The notes beneath the pieces are model-generated. The model was given only the letters and a program-made list of their open reading frames with translations. It made no database searches and was not told where the DNA came from. 64,000 nt of DNA from Zingiber officinale (Eukaryota; Streptophyta; Magnoliopsida; Zingiberales; Zingiberaceae), in contig NW_024589889.1 in assembly GCF_018446385.1 (NCBI RefSeq), positions 1 to 64,000 of the forward strand, in the 5' to 3' direction. Shown here in pieces: positions 46,882-57,224 of this stretch (the stretch's first letter is position 1; each line of letters opens with the position of its first letter). A program made the translations under genes and the position numbers.

Positions 46882-47575
46882 TTATTGATAAGTATTAGGA
46901 TATATAAAGCTCTGAAACTTCAATTGTTCGGTCGATTTGCCTTGATAAGGGTGGGAAGAGCATAGCTGGATTGAATTCTGCAACTTGGCGACGGCGGCGA
47001 TACGGCCGTTGGCGGCGTCCTTGTTCTTCCCGAACTCGTGCACTTTGAGATGCAGCTCCGCAGAAGAAATCATGAATTGCACGGCTTGTGCCGGACGCAG
47101 CATCTCGACGATAGGCCTCCATCTCCGCCTCGTTCCTTACTCCTTCCTCCCCTTCGGCCGCCACCGTCGACGATAGGCCCACCATCTCCGCGTCGGCCAC
47201 GGTCTCCTGCGCGCGCGCTGCCTCCTCCGAGATCTCCCGCTCGCGGCGCACGGTTCGCTGGTGGAGCCGATCGACGCGCAGGAACTGATCGTGCGTAACC
47301 ACGGCGAGGTCGCCGAGCTGCCCCATGCGGCCGCCGCCGCCGAGGATGTCGTCGAGGTGGGATTCGAGCTGGAGGCCCGATTTGGAATAGAGGAGGTGGA
47401 AGATGAGGTGGGGCGCCAGCCGCCCACCCAGAGAAACAGGTTCTCGGTGGAGGAAATCCAGGATGGGGAGAACATGGAGGCGACGTCGGCGCGGGCAGAC
47501 GAGGCCTTGGCGCGGTAATAGTAGTCGTAGTGCCCGAGGGCGCCGATTTGATCAACTGCAGCAATTCTGGAGGGT

Positions 47576-48118
47576 TGTCCAAGTTCAATCAAAATCCTAT
47601 ATTAAAAATATTTGATCAAGGTTATGAGTTTGAAAGAATGTAGGATATTTTTATTATCATGAGATCTTTTGCGGAGAGTAAAATCATGAGAGTCTAGTTC
47701 CAAAATGAATAATATCATGTCATTATGGAGATATGTAGATATCGTTTGACACAACAAATGATATTAGAGTCATAGTCTAGACCAAACTCCATGTGGGGTG
47801 ACCTTGAACGAAGTTGAGGGTAGACCTGGAGCAGGTCAAGAGTGACTAGATGTGGATGCTCATGGGGAGGCCTAGAACAGGTCAGGGTGACCGAATGCTC
47901 ACGGGAAGACTCGAACCATGAGAGTAATTGTGATCTTCGTTTGAGAAGAGGATTGTTGGACTTTAATCAAAGTCTCACATTGGAAAGATAAATGTCATGG
48001 ATTTAAAAAGATGTAGAATATCTCCATTGACATGAGACCTTTTTGGGAGAGCTCAAGAGCAAAGTCATGATGCCTAAGCCCAAAGTAGATAATATCATGC
48101 CATTGTGGATATATCCTT
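47576..48118 (+). mobile_element. TRIM retroelement inserted in the DOG1-like gene
   Basis: Two related LTRs: 47576-47756 (TGTCCAAGTTCAATC...GACACAACA) and 47954-48118 (TGTTGGACTTTAATC..., missing its last bases). A PBS-like tgatattagagtc follows the first at 47759 and a purine tract gagaagagga precedes the second. The interior is only about 200 bp and non-coding, so this is a terminal-repeat retrotransposon in miniature. The LTR pair shows clear divergence. A related copy lies in reverse at 52739-54330. Confidence 0.75.
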
Positions 48119-48379
48119 TGTAATACCCCGGTTCACCAAGGTGCACCTTCCTTTTCGGAAGCCCAAACTTAAGAACTCCAAAGTTAAGCGTGCTTGGCTT
48201 GGAGGAATCTGAGGATGGGTGATCTCCTGTGAAGTTTTTCAGGGTACGTGCGAGTGAGGACAAAGCATGCTGAAAGGACCTCCTCTGGTGGTCTGTGGAG
48301 CTAATCGTCAACCCAATGGGTAATTTTGGTAGCAATCCCGATTCGATCCGGGGGGCCCCGCCCGGGTCGGGGCATTACA
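48119..48379 (+). mobile_element. Cassandra-type solo LTR with 5S rRNA-like core and TCCTT duplication
   Basis: 261 bp from TGTAATACCCCGG to GGGGCATTACA, with complementary ends. The identical pentamer TCCTT lies on both sides (48114-48118 and 48380-48384). The centre resembles 5S rRNA (see separate entry). Cassandra elements are known as TRIMs whose LTRs carry a 5S promoter. No second LTR or interior is present, so this is a solo LTR. It sits at the far edge of the TRIM inside the DOG1-like gene. Confidence 0.88.
48171..48237 (+). promoter_or_regulatory. 5S rRNA-derived internal promoter within the Cassandra LTR
   Basis: aagaactcc, aagttaagcgtgcttgg and gaggatgggtgatctcctg follow the plant 5S rRNA order covering the box A and box C regions of the Pol III internal promoter, with some changes in between. 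This is a derived sequence and not a functional 5S gene: it lacks a matching 5' third and 3' end. Confidence 0.85.
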
Positions 48380-48689
48380 TCCTTGGTTGGCAGGTGAGTC
48401 GGCGGTGGCAGAGGCGAAGGCGGAGCGGAGGTTCTGGAGATCGCGCTCTTGCTCCGTGATCCAGCACTCGAAGAACTTGGCGAAGTTCTCGCGGGCATGG
48501 GCCTCGTCGGTCCCTAGAGGGGGAGCCATGACTGCTGTGATTGTGATGGCGTTTGGGCTGGCCGGGGGAGTTGACGGTGGTCGGTCAGTTGGGGCGGCCT
48601 GGGTAGGCCCGCCCCACTAGAGTGGTGGTACTATATTACAGCATCGGCTAGGTATCGTACCTCCTACGTCGTGAGCTTTATAAGAAAAA

Positions 48690-49890
48690 TCAGCTATTTT
48701 ACCTAAATCAGTAAATAAATTTTTAAAATATCTAAATCATATATCATAATTTAAAAATTATCAAATCATATATTCACTTTCCATTTTACCCTCGTCTTTA
48801 AAATAATTCGATTGTAAAAAATCAGTCGACTGATTTTTTTTTCAATCGAATTGATTTCTTTCTATTAAAAAAACTCATCAGTCAATTTTGATCAAAATCA
48901 ACTAATAGACCTAAAGATCTCGGAATGACATAAAATTAGTTCATATATATTCATCTTGTTCTCCTGATTATAAAAATACTATCAAATATCAATTTTAACA
49001 AATATATTTTGAACAATGAATTTTTTGAAACTATGGCCGAATGAACCTAAATAAAATAAAATTATGTTAATTCAACCAAAATCAGTTGATGAACCTAAAG
49101 AGCTCGGAATGAAGTGAAACCTGATCCTTTGAATTCTTTTAGTTCTTATAATTATATTCATATCCTCAAACATCAAATTAACCTAATATATTGAGAGCAG
49201 TAAATTTTTAAACACAAATATATTTTAAAAAATTAATTCATGTTTAAAAAATCACTGCTCTATATATTGGGTCAAATTAAAATTCGATAGTATTTTTACA
49301 ATCAAGAGAACTAGACAAATACATAGGAACTGATTTCGTGTCATTTCAAGGTCTCTAAGTCCATCAACCAATTTTAGCTGAAACTGCTAATGAATCTAGA
49401 GATCTTGAAATGACATGAAACTAGTTCCTATATATTCGTCTAGTTCTCCTAATTGTAAAAATGATATCAAACATCAATTTCACCCAAGATATTAAGAGTA
49501 GTGATTTTTTAAACATGAATGTGTCCGAAAAATTAATTCATGTTCAAAAAATCACCGCTCTTAATATATTCGGTCAAATTGATATTTGATAGTATTTTTA
49601 TAATCAAGAGAACTAGATGAATACATAGGAACTAATTTCATGTCATTTCGAGGTATCTAGGTTCATCAGTCGATTTTGGCCGAAATCGGCTGATAGATTT
49701 TTCAAACATACAGAAAGAAATCAATTCGACCGAAAAAAATCAGTTGACTGATTTTTTTTTCCTAGTCGAATTGATTTGAGGACAAGGGTAAAATGGGAAG
49801 TGAATATACGATTTGCTAATTTTGAAACTATTGTACGTGATTTTGGTATTTTAAAAACTTATTTATTGGGTTTGGTAAAAAAAAATTACA
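48690..49890. repeat. Composite foldback element with alternating inverted modules
   Basis: Outer arms of about 170 bp (48690-48860 and 49720-49890) are complementary: tttacctaaatcagtaaataa..., ttcactttccattttaccct, ..cgaattgatttctttct on the left, reversed on the right. Between them a module of about 150 bp (cagtcgattttggc, ctagagatctcgaaatgacatgaaactagttcc, tagttctcctaattgtaaaaat) occurs five times: forward near 48868 and 49075, reverse near 49225, forward near 49376, reverse near 49540. It has no coding capacity. The transcript would fold into multi-armed hairpins. Confidence 0.85.
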
Positions 49891-50463
49891 TTGTTGGAAT
49901 GCGAATGTAATAATTATAGCTTTTTACCGTTGGAGTGAGGATCAAATTTGGAATCCATGTTAGCAGCATGTTAGCAGCCTCCAAGCACTCGAATCAGTCC
50001 AGGTGCTTGGGTACTGATAAGGATCTTACCATAAAGCCTTTGCGAAGTGGATCAAAGCAACCAATGGAGTCACCCGGACCTTGTCCAGGCATCCGGAATC
50101 TACCACGTCAGCAAAAGACTACTTTTGAATAGTGGGTTATAAATAGAGCTCTGGTCCTCTTAGTTAGATAACGCACACTATAGTTTCATTTTCAAATTCG
50201 TTCTTTGTTTTTGTTTGAGCTTAACGTCTATAAGAGACTAGTCCTCCTTCATCGAAGGAGATCTTCTAGTTAGCTTCTACTGTCTTAGATTAACAACCTC
50301 TCACGTTGCAAACCAAGTAAATTCTTCTGTCTCTCACTTTGTTTATATGTTTTTATTATTGTTAAACTAAAATATGCTCCTTGTTAAGTTTTGAAAGCGT
50401 GAGAAGTGCTAACTTTCTTTCAAGACTGTTCACCCCCTCTAGTCGGCCTCAATGGGATCTACA
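49891..50463 (+). mobile_element. 5' LTR of a Copia element
   Basis: The end GGGATCTACA at 50463 is followed by AG and a canonical PBS. A promoter-like TTATAAATAGAGCTCTGG lies at 50128-50145 and a pyrimidine-rich leader follows. The start is uncertain; TGTTGGAATG at 49892 is the best candidate (572 bp) and abuts the foldback element. Confidence 0.7.
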
Positions 50464-50465
50464 AG

Positions 50466-50477
50466 TGGTATCAGAGC
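50466..50477 (+). promoter_or_regulatory. Primer-binding site TGGTATCAGAGC
   Basis: Exact match to the initiator tRNA-Met complement used by plant Copia elements, two bases after the LTR. Confidence 0.92.
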
Positions 50478-50519
50478 ACAACCACCTCAGAAGGACTAAT
50501 CGCCAACTGATGCAACGAG

Positions 50520-51820
50520 ATGACCGGAGCGCGTATACATCCACCAAAGTTTGAGGTGGATTTCACAATCTGGAAAAAGAAGATGGAGGTATTTTTTGAA
50601 AATAGATTTTGAAATTTTACTAATAATAAAATATGGTTTTGTAGCAGCTAGATATTAACACGGTAACGAGAAAGAACACCTTTGGAGCAAGAAGGAGCAG
50701 GCCGGCTTCGTGACCAACGAAAAAGCATATTTTCATCTGTTGACTATACTATCACATCATGAAGTCAACCACACCGGAAGCTACAACTCGGCTAGAGAAC
50801 TTTGGGAGAAATTTTCTTGGAGCTTCATGAAGACCAATCGAAAGCAAAACTAGCAAAACGAGATATCCTATGAAGTAAGTTAACAAACTTCCGAATGGAA
50901 AAAGGAGAGATGATGACTTAATTACACGTGAAGATAAAGGAGCTAATCACAAGACTTATCAACCTCAGTGAATCGGTAACAAATCGGGACTTAGTTCATT
51001 ATGCACTTAATGCTTTTCTGAGAACTCCAGAGTGTGCATCAATAGTAGATGCCTACTACATTTCAAAAGATCTGAAGATAAATACTTTAAAAGATTTATT
51101 TTCTACATTACAATTACATGAGTTTAGATGCGTAGATGTAAGAAAAAAAAGGAGTTGAGTCAGAACTTAGCATTGAAAGCTAACAAGAAGGATGAACCGG
51201 AATCAGACTCTTCACTTTATGAAAATGAAGAAGCGTACATGGTAAGAAAACTCAAAAGGTTTTTTTTTAAATCTAACAATTTTCATAAGTCGCAGGTTAA
51301 GAAGTTTATTTAGAGCAAACGAAAGGTTCGTGTTACAACTGTCAAGAAGAAGGTTGCCCAAAGCTGAAAAGCAAAGTAAAGGAGAAAGACGGAGGGCCAA
51401 AATGAATAAAGCACATAAATCTCAAGGTAACATGGGACGAAATGTCTTCATCAAAATCTGAAGCCGAAGTTTACACCGAACTTGCGCTAATGACAAGTCA
51501 CAACAAATTAGATGATAAAGAAACCACGGAAGAAAGCATTGATGAAGGGGCAGAAGACAACATCTATGAAAAGGCAGAATCCAACTTCAAATCAAATATG
51601 GTAGAATATTAAATTGAAAAAGGATAATATGGATTTGAAAACCATCTTAGATAAAGCATACCCACTAGAAAAATTTGATAAAAATAAAAATAAAAAATTG
51701 AAAAAACAAATAAAATTTTTTAAAAATTTTACATATTCAAATTCTGCTATTCTAAGTTTAAGAAATTATAAAGGCTTAACTAGTATATTAAGAATCATAA
51801 ACGTCAAATTATAAAAATAA
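50520..51820 (+). pseudogene. Copia gag remnant with deleted zinc knuckle
   Basis: ATG at 50520 starts MTGARIHPPKFEVDFTIWKKKME, a usual Copia gag N-terminus. A T-run near 50590 shifts the frame (DFEILLIIKYGFV continues in the next frame). After more stops, 50928-51158 reads LINLSESVTNRDLVHYALNAF and IVDAYYISKDL, then a further frame gives NLALKANKKDEPESDSSLYE and MVRKLKRFFF. At 51330-51370 the knuckle reads CYNCQEEGCPKLK: C-x2-C kept, the His and its neighbours lost. The coding frame then ends. No protease or RT follows. Confidence 0.82.
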
Positions 51821-52738
51821 ATACAAATTAATTTCACATAATTTTTTGATAAATCTAATAGATAAAGATTTATTTTAAATTCCTAAATTCATAAAGATCC
51901 AAATACATATGTTTATAATTTAAACATCTAAATTATACATTCTTACTTGATTCTTGATATAATTTACCTTATAAAAAAAAGTCATATTCTAGTCGATTAA
52001 TTTGGTTGCTCTGGTCGACTAGACCGAAGGATCCGATCTCTATCCATTGAGACCATTATCTTGATTCTAGACGACCACTTTGTCATTTTAGTTGACCAAT
52101 CCATCCGATTGAATGCCATGTAATCCATAACATTTGGATCGGTTGTTGACTGCGTTATCTCTGGTTGACTAGTACTAGATAAATAAAATCAAAGTTTATC
52201 TTTCAACTTTGTCAACGGCTGAATCATCATATGGCCGACCACTACTGTTGATGTGGTTGACCAACCTAGATAACCTCTGAGAGTGAATCTTAATAGTTAT
52301 CATTTTCCTTGGTCACGTCAATTGTTGACTGACCTATCCTATAGATAATATTATTCATGTAGTTGACCAATTCTGTATAATTTAATTTGTTCACTAGTCG
52401 TTGCTGACTTGACTTCTGATCGACCACTTATCAGCATCTAGTTGACCAACTTTGAAGTAAATAGCTTTATTTGTAATTGATAGATTCCTACAATTTGTTC
52501 AATATATATTCTATATTTCAAAATAAAGCAAGTATAAAGAAATACATATATTATAGAGTAGGAATTGTTATTGTCCAATCATGATTATAACTTAAGAAGC
52601 TAGATTCTATTGAGCAATTCTTTATCATATTGATGCAATCGACGTCTAATTAAAGTTAACTAAACTAGAGTTAGAGAGATTATTAGATTTTGATATTTAA
52701 TCAATATGTTTGATAATTAAGATCGAGATGTCAAGTAA
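51821..52738. other. LTR-type remnant with GTCGACT words
   Basis: A/T-rich, then a word-rich zone 51990-52450 with many gtcgactag, gttgaccaa and gtcgacca words as in the SIRE-like LTRs. No ends recognised. Confidence 0.4.
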
Positions 52739-54330
52739 ATGTTGTGTCAAAAAAATTTATATATCTCTACAATAATATGATATTATCCATTTTGGACCTA
52801 AGCGTTTATGATTTTATTTTTAGATTTTACTCAAAATACCTCATATCAATAGAGATATCTTTATCCTTTAAAACTTATGATCTTTTCTGATCCTGTCCGA
52901 AGGCTGAATCAACGGATGCTGGGCACGGGGCACTCTTCGACTGCTGATGTGGATCTTCGACGGGTGGCACGATGCTCCGGCGAACCTGCACCAAAGTCGG
53001 GCCTGGAAGGGGTTCCCGGCGGCGACCCTCCGACGCTCAAGTCAGGTAAACAACGATAAAAAAGGTGGCTCCCAAAGTCTCAGAACGCATAGCCCAAAAC
53101 CTACCTCCGGTGAAGGATGAGAGGCTTTATATAGGGCTGTGGAGAAACAGGTGCACACATACCGAGGTGTACACGTGTCCTCTGCCCATACCATAGTAAA
53201 GGTCCGTCAGTGAGCTTACCTGACCCCATACTGCTACAGTCCCCGCATGTCCTTGATGGGACAGCGGAATCCTCTGTCATAAGATTTGGAGCATGACCTA
53301 CACGTGCGACCTACTTGCTGTCAGAAAAAGGTGTCCCTTGTCCTTTTCCACTCGATTCTTGCACTAGCGAACGTTGACCAGCTGACCGTCGAGCGTCCGG
53401 CCGGACGACCTCCGATATCCGGCCGGCCCATGTCCGTCTTCTGTCCGACCGGTCACGTATGATAGTGCACTTGGGAAACTATCGGTAGTGCTTTGCGGTG
53501 ACTGTCAGCAGTATGCTTAATGTCTTCGGCTGAGCGTGCTGTACGCTCGGCCCTACGATCTTACCCAGTGAGCGTCGGAACCCCTTCCATAAGGGTGCCT
53601 TTTTGCCCTTAGCTAAACACCGGATGGCCGCCCGGACGGTCAGCCCAATTTATCCGGTCGTTCAATCTGGCCTCCCGGTCGGTCAGCCTAGCTGGTCCGA
53701 CCTTCTTCGATGGACCGCCCGGCTCTTTAACTTCCACGTGGCGTTGACCCCTTACAACGAGGGTCCCCTGTTCTTATCGCCGGATCATTTTCCATGTGTT
53801 TTCAATGTGAGACTTTAATTGTATTCTTAACAATTCTCCTATCAAACGAAGACTACCATTACTCTCATGTCCAAGACTCCCCTTAAGTATTCAGTCACTT
53901 TTGATCTACTTCAGGCTTCTGTCTAAGCATCTAATCACTTTTGACTTATCTCGGGCATTCTCGCAAGCATCTGGTCACTCTTGACATACTCCGGGCTTTT
54001 TCTGCAAGCATCTAGTCACTCTTGACCTTGCTCCGGACATTCTCGCAAATATTCAGTTACTTTTGACCTCCTTACAAGTATTCAATCATTCTCGACCTAC
54101 TTTGGGTCTCTCCATAAATATCTAGTCACTCTTGACCTGCTTCGGGCCTCCCCTCAACTTTGTTCAAGGCAACCCCATAGGACATCTGGTTTGGACCATG
54201 ACTCTAGTACCATTTGTTAGGACCAAAAGAATTTAAATATTTTCATAATTATATAATATTATCTATTTTGTGTCTAAACCTTCATAATTTTATTTCTTAG
54301 ACCCTTTGATATTATTTATCATTTTTAAAG
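52739..54330 (-). mobile_element. Second TRIM copy, minus strand, interrupted by a solo LTR
   Basis: The minus-strand order from high coordinates is: 5' LTR remnant (about 54330-54212), PBS-like site (complement of ctctagtaccatttg at 54202-54216), a short interior with repeated ctagtcactcttgacct words (53880-54160), a purine tract, then the 3' LTR (53830 to 52739). The 3' LTR is split at 52887/53788 by another element. Sequence matches the TRIM at 47576-48118 (ccattttggacctaagc, ccaatgtgagactttaat). Confidence 0.72.
52888..53787. mobile_element. 900-bp solo LTR with perfect ends and TTTTC duplication
   Basis: Starts TGATCCTGTCC and ends CGCCGGATCA; the first and last six bases are perfect complements (TGATCC/GGATCA). 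TTTTC flanks both sides (52883-52887, 53788-53792). It is GC-richer than its surroundings and has a TATA-like tttatataggg near 53130. No internal genes, no PBS or PPT. It probably belongs to a Gypsy-type element, by size and composition only. Confidence 0.88.
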
Positions 54331-54960
54331 AGTCTTTTTTTAATTTATCAAGTTTTTGACATCAAGACTTGATTTTTCATCATTAAATCCTCGACTTTTG
54401 ATTTTTTAATGGAATTTAATATATTTTTTTCCTTTTAGGCATATAACTAATTTTCTTAGAGTTCTTGCCTAATTGATTTTCTACCTTCATATACTTAGGT
54501 AAGATAGTTCTAGCATGAAAGGACTTATAATTTTTCCTAGATTTTTTATGTTTTCTATTTTCATAATAAATAGTACTAAAATGATGAAAGTTATTTCTAT
54601 CGTGCATTTTATCAAGATTTAAATAATTAATGATATTTTTGTTTTACCCTTAGAAGCTTCCCCTTGATTTGAGCTTCCTTCTTTGTTCTTAGTTGAGAAT
54701 CTCCTCTTTGGACATTAATTCTGATAATGTCCCTTGTGATTATACAAGAAATACACGATGTGCTCTTTGCCCTTTTGTACTAAGGTTCCAACCTCTTTTG
54801 ATTTAATTCCTTGACCTTGGGTGCCACTTGAACATTCTTCTTGGCCAATTTTGGACACTTACTCTTGTAATATCCATACTGTCTACACTCAAAGTATGTG
54901 ATATAATTTTTATTTTTATAAATTAAAATTCTTATACCTTCTTTACTTATAGGGGTGACA
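54331..54960 (-). pseudogene. Copia gag fragment, minus strand
   Basis: At 54905-54800 the minus strand reads YFECRQYGYYKSKCPKLAKKN, the zinc-knuckle zone of the SIRE-like gag, with the first Cys and the His replaced by Tyr. It is followed by a lysine-rich stretch. Frames are broken. Confidence 0.6.
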
Positions 54961-55517
54961 CATGATTCTTCCTCATTTGATCCAAATCTAGGGCTCCCTT
55001 ACCTAACATCCGATCAACTGTAACCTGTTGGGACTTCCTCTTATCTAGTATCCAATCAACCTTGACCTACCAGGACTTCTTCACCAAATATCCGGTCCTC
55101 CGTGATCCACTTGGACTTTCCCTTTCCAACTTTCGTTAGACTTCCAATCACCAAGTGTCCAACTTGGACTTTTTTTTTTTTTGCCAATTTTCTGTTGGAC
55201 TTTTGATCATCAAGTGCGGTTCTCATTGACCCACTTGAATTTTTCTCTTGTCTAACCTCGAGTGAGGACTAGTCACTCGGTAGACTTCCACCCTACCTAA
55301 CCTCAGTTAGGGATTTTCCTTGTCTAATCATAGTTAGGGATTTCCTTAGTCAACGTGCAATCCTCCTTGATCCACTTAGACATTCTTTTGTCTAACCTCA
55401 GTTAGGACTAGCCACTCGATAGACTTTCACTTTGCCTAATCTCAGTTAGGATTTTTCCTTGCCTAGCCATAGTTAGGGCTTTCCTTTACCAATGTGAGAT
55501 CCTCCTTGATCCACTTG
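54961..55517 (-). mobile_element. LTR remnant, minus orientation
   Basis: Repeated phrases tccgatcaac..gacttc and cctcagttagg..ttccttg match the middle of the other SIRE-like LTRs. It is cut at 55518 by a plus-strand LTR. Confidence 0.5.
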
Positions 55518-56908
55518 TGTTGGTACTGGAAGTACTAGCTAATCGAACTTGGTTTTGATAATGATAAAGGGTTTAAAGTTAAACTTATTTATGATCTAAC
55601 AAGGTTAACTAAGTATGTAGGAAAGTCCTAGTTGAGGTTAGGTAAGAAATCTTGATCAAGGGATTGAGCTTGAAGTCCTGGTCGAGAGGATTGGGCACAA
55701 AGTCATGGTCAAGAGGATTGTGCATGAAGTCTTGATCAAGAGGATTAGACATGAAGACCTAGTTAAGGGATTGAGCATGAAGTCCTGGTCGGGTGAACTA
55801 GGCAGAAGACTTGGCAGATCGAAGACATCGGATAGAAGTCCTAGGGATCATGGACACCAGGAGTAAGTCTAGGTGAGTCAAAGATCGGATGTCTAGTGGA
55901 AGTCCCGAAGGTCAAGATCAGAGTTGAGAAAAAGTCTAAATAGGTGTTTGGCAAAGATAATCTCTTATGAGAGAAGTAGGTGAGGATGAGTTCCTCGGTG
56001 AGGGAACAGTAGATGTCGATTCGACCTAGAGTTTCATTAGAAACCTAAAAGTCAGGACTAGATAGTCCGAGATTGTCAAGATGTTCTTATTTTAAATTAT
56101 ATATTTGTTTGTACTAACTCAATTTTACAGAGTTAACTAAGTTTGGATCAGCTGATACATGCCCCTGGATAGATCCAAGTGCCTTAAGATATAGGAGTTT
56201 GAAAGTTGTTTAGTCACCTCTATCACCTCGGTCACCTCGGTGTACAGAGCAAGGCGAGGTGCCAGCTTTTGATTGGTTAGTGCACATCAAATCTAGGCAC
56301 CTCAAAGAGATCGAGGTGCATATGACAAGATAGAGGTGACCAGGAGGAACTCCTCTCAGCGCTCGCCACGACATCAATCCAGGCGTCTCAAAGGGATTGA
56401 AGCATTTGAATAAGGATAAGGCACGATGAGTTTGGAGTCGATCATCTTTGGTCCAAGTGCCTCAATGGCATAGAGGCTCTTGGATTGCCCTTTATAAGCA
56501 GAGCGCGAACAGTGCATTATACACACTTCTTCGACCAATACAAAGCTCAAAAGCTCACGCACTACTCTGATTTCCAATGCTACTATGCTATGACGCTGCT
56601 CTGACAACCATACTCTTCACCAAAAATTTATAATTGTCAGTATTTTTTTACTTTAGAGCAATACTTATATTTTCACACTCAAATTGTGTAACATTTGAAC
56701 TGATAGTGGATTACTCAATGAAAGTGATCATAGATCGTGAGCCTTGGAGTAGGATCATCAGCTCCGAACCAAATAAAACCAAAACTATTAGCATTGTTTA
56801 CTTTTCTATCTTTAATTTTTGTTGCATTTACTCCGAGATTTTATGAAAAAGTGAAAAAGTCACCAGCGCTATTTACCTCCCCCCTTAGCACCGTTTCTCA
56901 ATCCTATA
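55518..56908 (+). mobile_element. SIRE-like Copia 5' LTR, plus orientation
   Basis: Starts TGTTGGTACTGG, carries the gaagtcctggtcgagaggattggg word series (55650-55800), gcgtctcaaaggg-type words (56160-56480), a TATA-like ccctttataagcagagcg at 56488, and ends ...caatcctata. It is followed by a PBS-like ttagtattaaagcaagag (56910-56927), a decayed TGGTATCAGAGC. Confidence 0.7.
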
Positions 56909-57224
56909 ATTAGTATTAAAGCAAGAGTGCTTTGAATTGTTGTAACCACCATAAGAGCAATATTTTTGTTTTTTTTTAAAATTTTTTTGTAATTAATTAT
57001 AATCAGTGCAATCACCCCTTTTGATAGTTTCTTTTCGTTCGAGATGTTTTTAGATGCTCAAAATTGGTGCAACACCACTCGAGTTATTTTCTTATTACTT
57101 TTTCTTCCCGCACAACTAAACCCAAGACCAAGTCTTGGAACAGTTCTATTTTTTTATGCGTGCATGTTTTTTTAATGATCCATCAAGAAGGCTATAGCAC
57201 CATAATGTGAGTATTCCCACCTGT
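56909..57224 (+). other. Decayed Copia leader and interior
   Basis: Begins with the PBS-like site. A gag-like frame is not readable. Ends where the next LTR starts. Confidence 0.4.

Larger units (their letters stand above)
46882..48529 (-). pseudogene. DOG1-domain protein pseudogene, split by nested retroelements
   Basis: The minus-strand start at 48529 reads FAKFFECWITEQERDLQNLRSAFA, the DOG1 domain N-terminus. After the insertion, 47570 onward reads ALGHYDYYYRAKASSARADV, then MFSPSWISSTENLFLWVGGWRP. A one-base loss near 47409 shifts the frame; the new frame gives MGQLGDLAVVTHDQFLRVDRL and ETVADAEMVGLS. A second shift with a small deletion near 47105 leads to RPAQAVQFMISSAELHLKVHEFG and a TAA at 46882. 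This domain is found in DOG1 seed-dormancy proteins and TGA factors. Without a bZIP segment, this copy is DOG1-like. The inserted 0.8 kb (TRIM plus Cassandra LTR) separates the first ~46 codons from the rest. Splicing across it (GTAATG to CTGCAG) is imaginable, but the two frameshifts still disable the product. The gene body is GC-rich, unlike the surrounding DNA. Confidence 0.9.

Noticed and set aside
47038-47615. Plus-strand open frames in the GC-rich block
   Set aside because: The minus strand clearly reads a DOG1 domain; the plus-strand frames are its complement.
48171-48237. 5S rRNA gene
   Set aside because: Only part of 5S is present, it is diverged, and it lies inside a TG...CA LTR with a target duplication.
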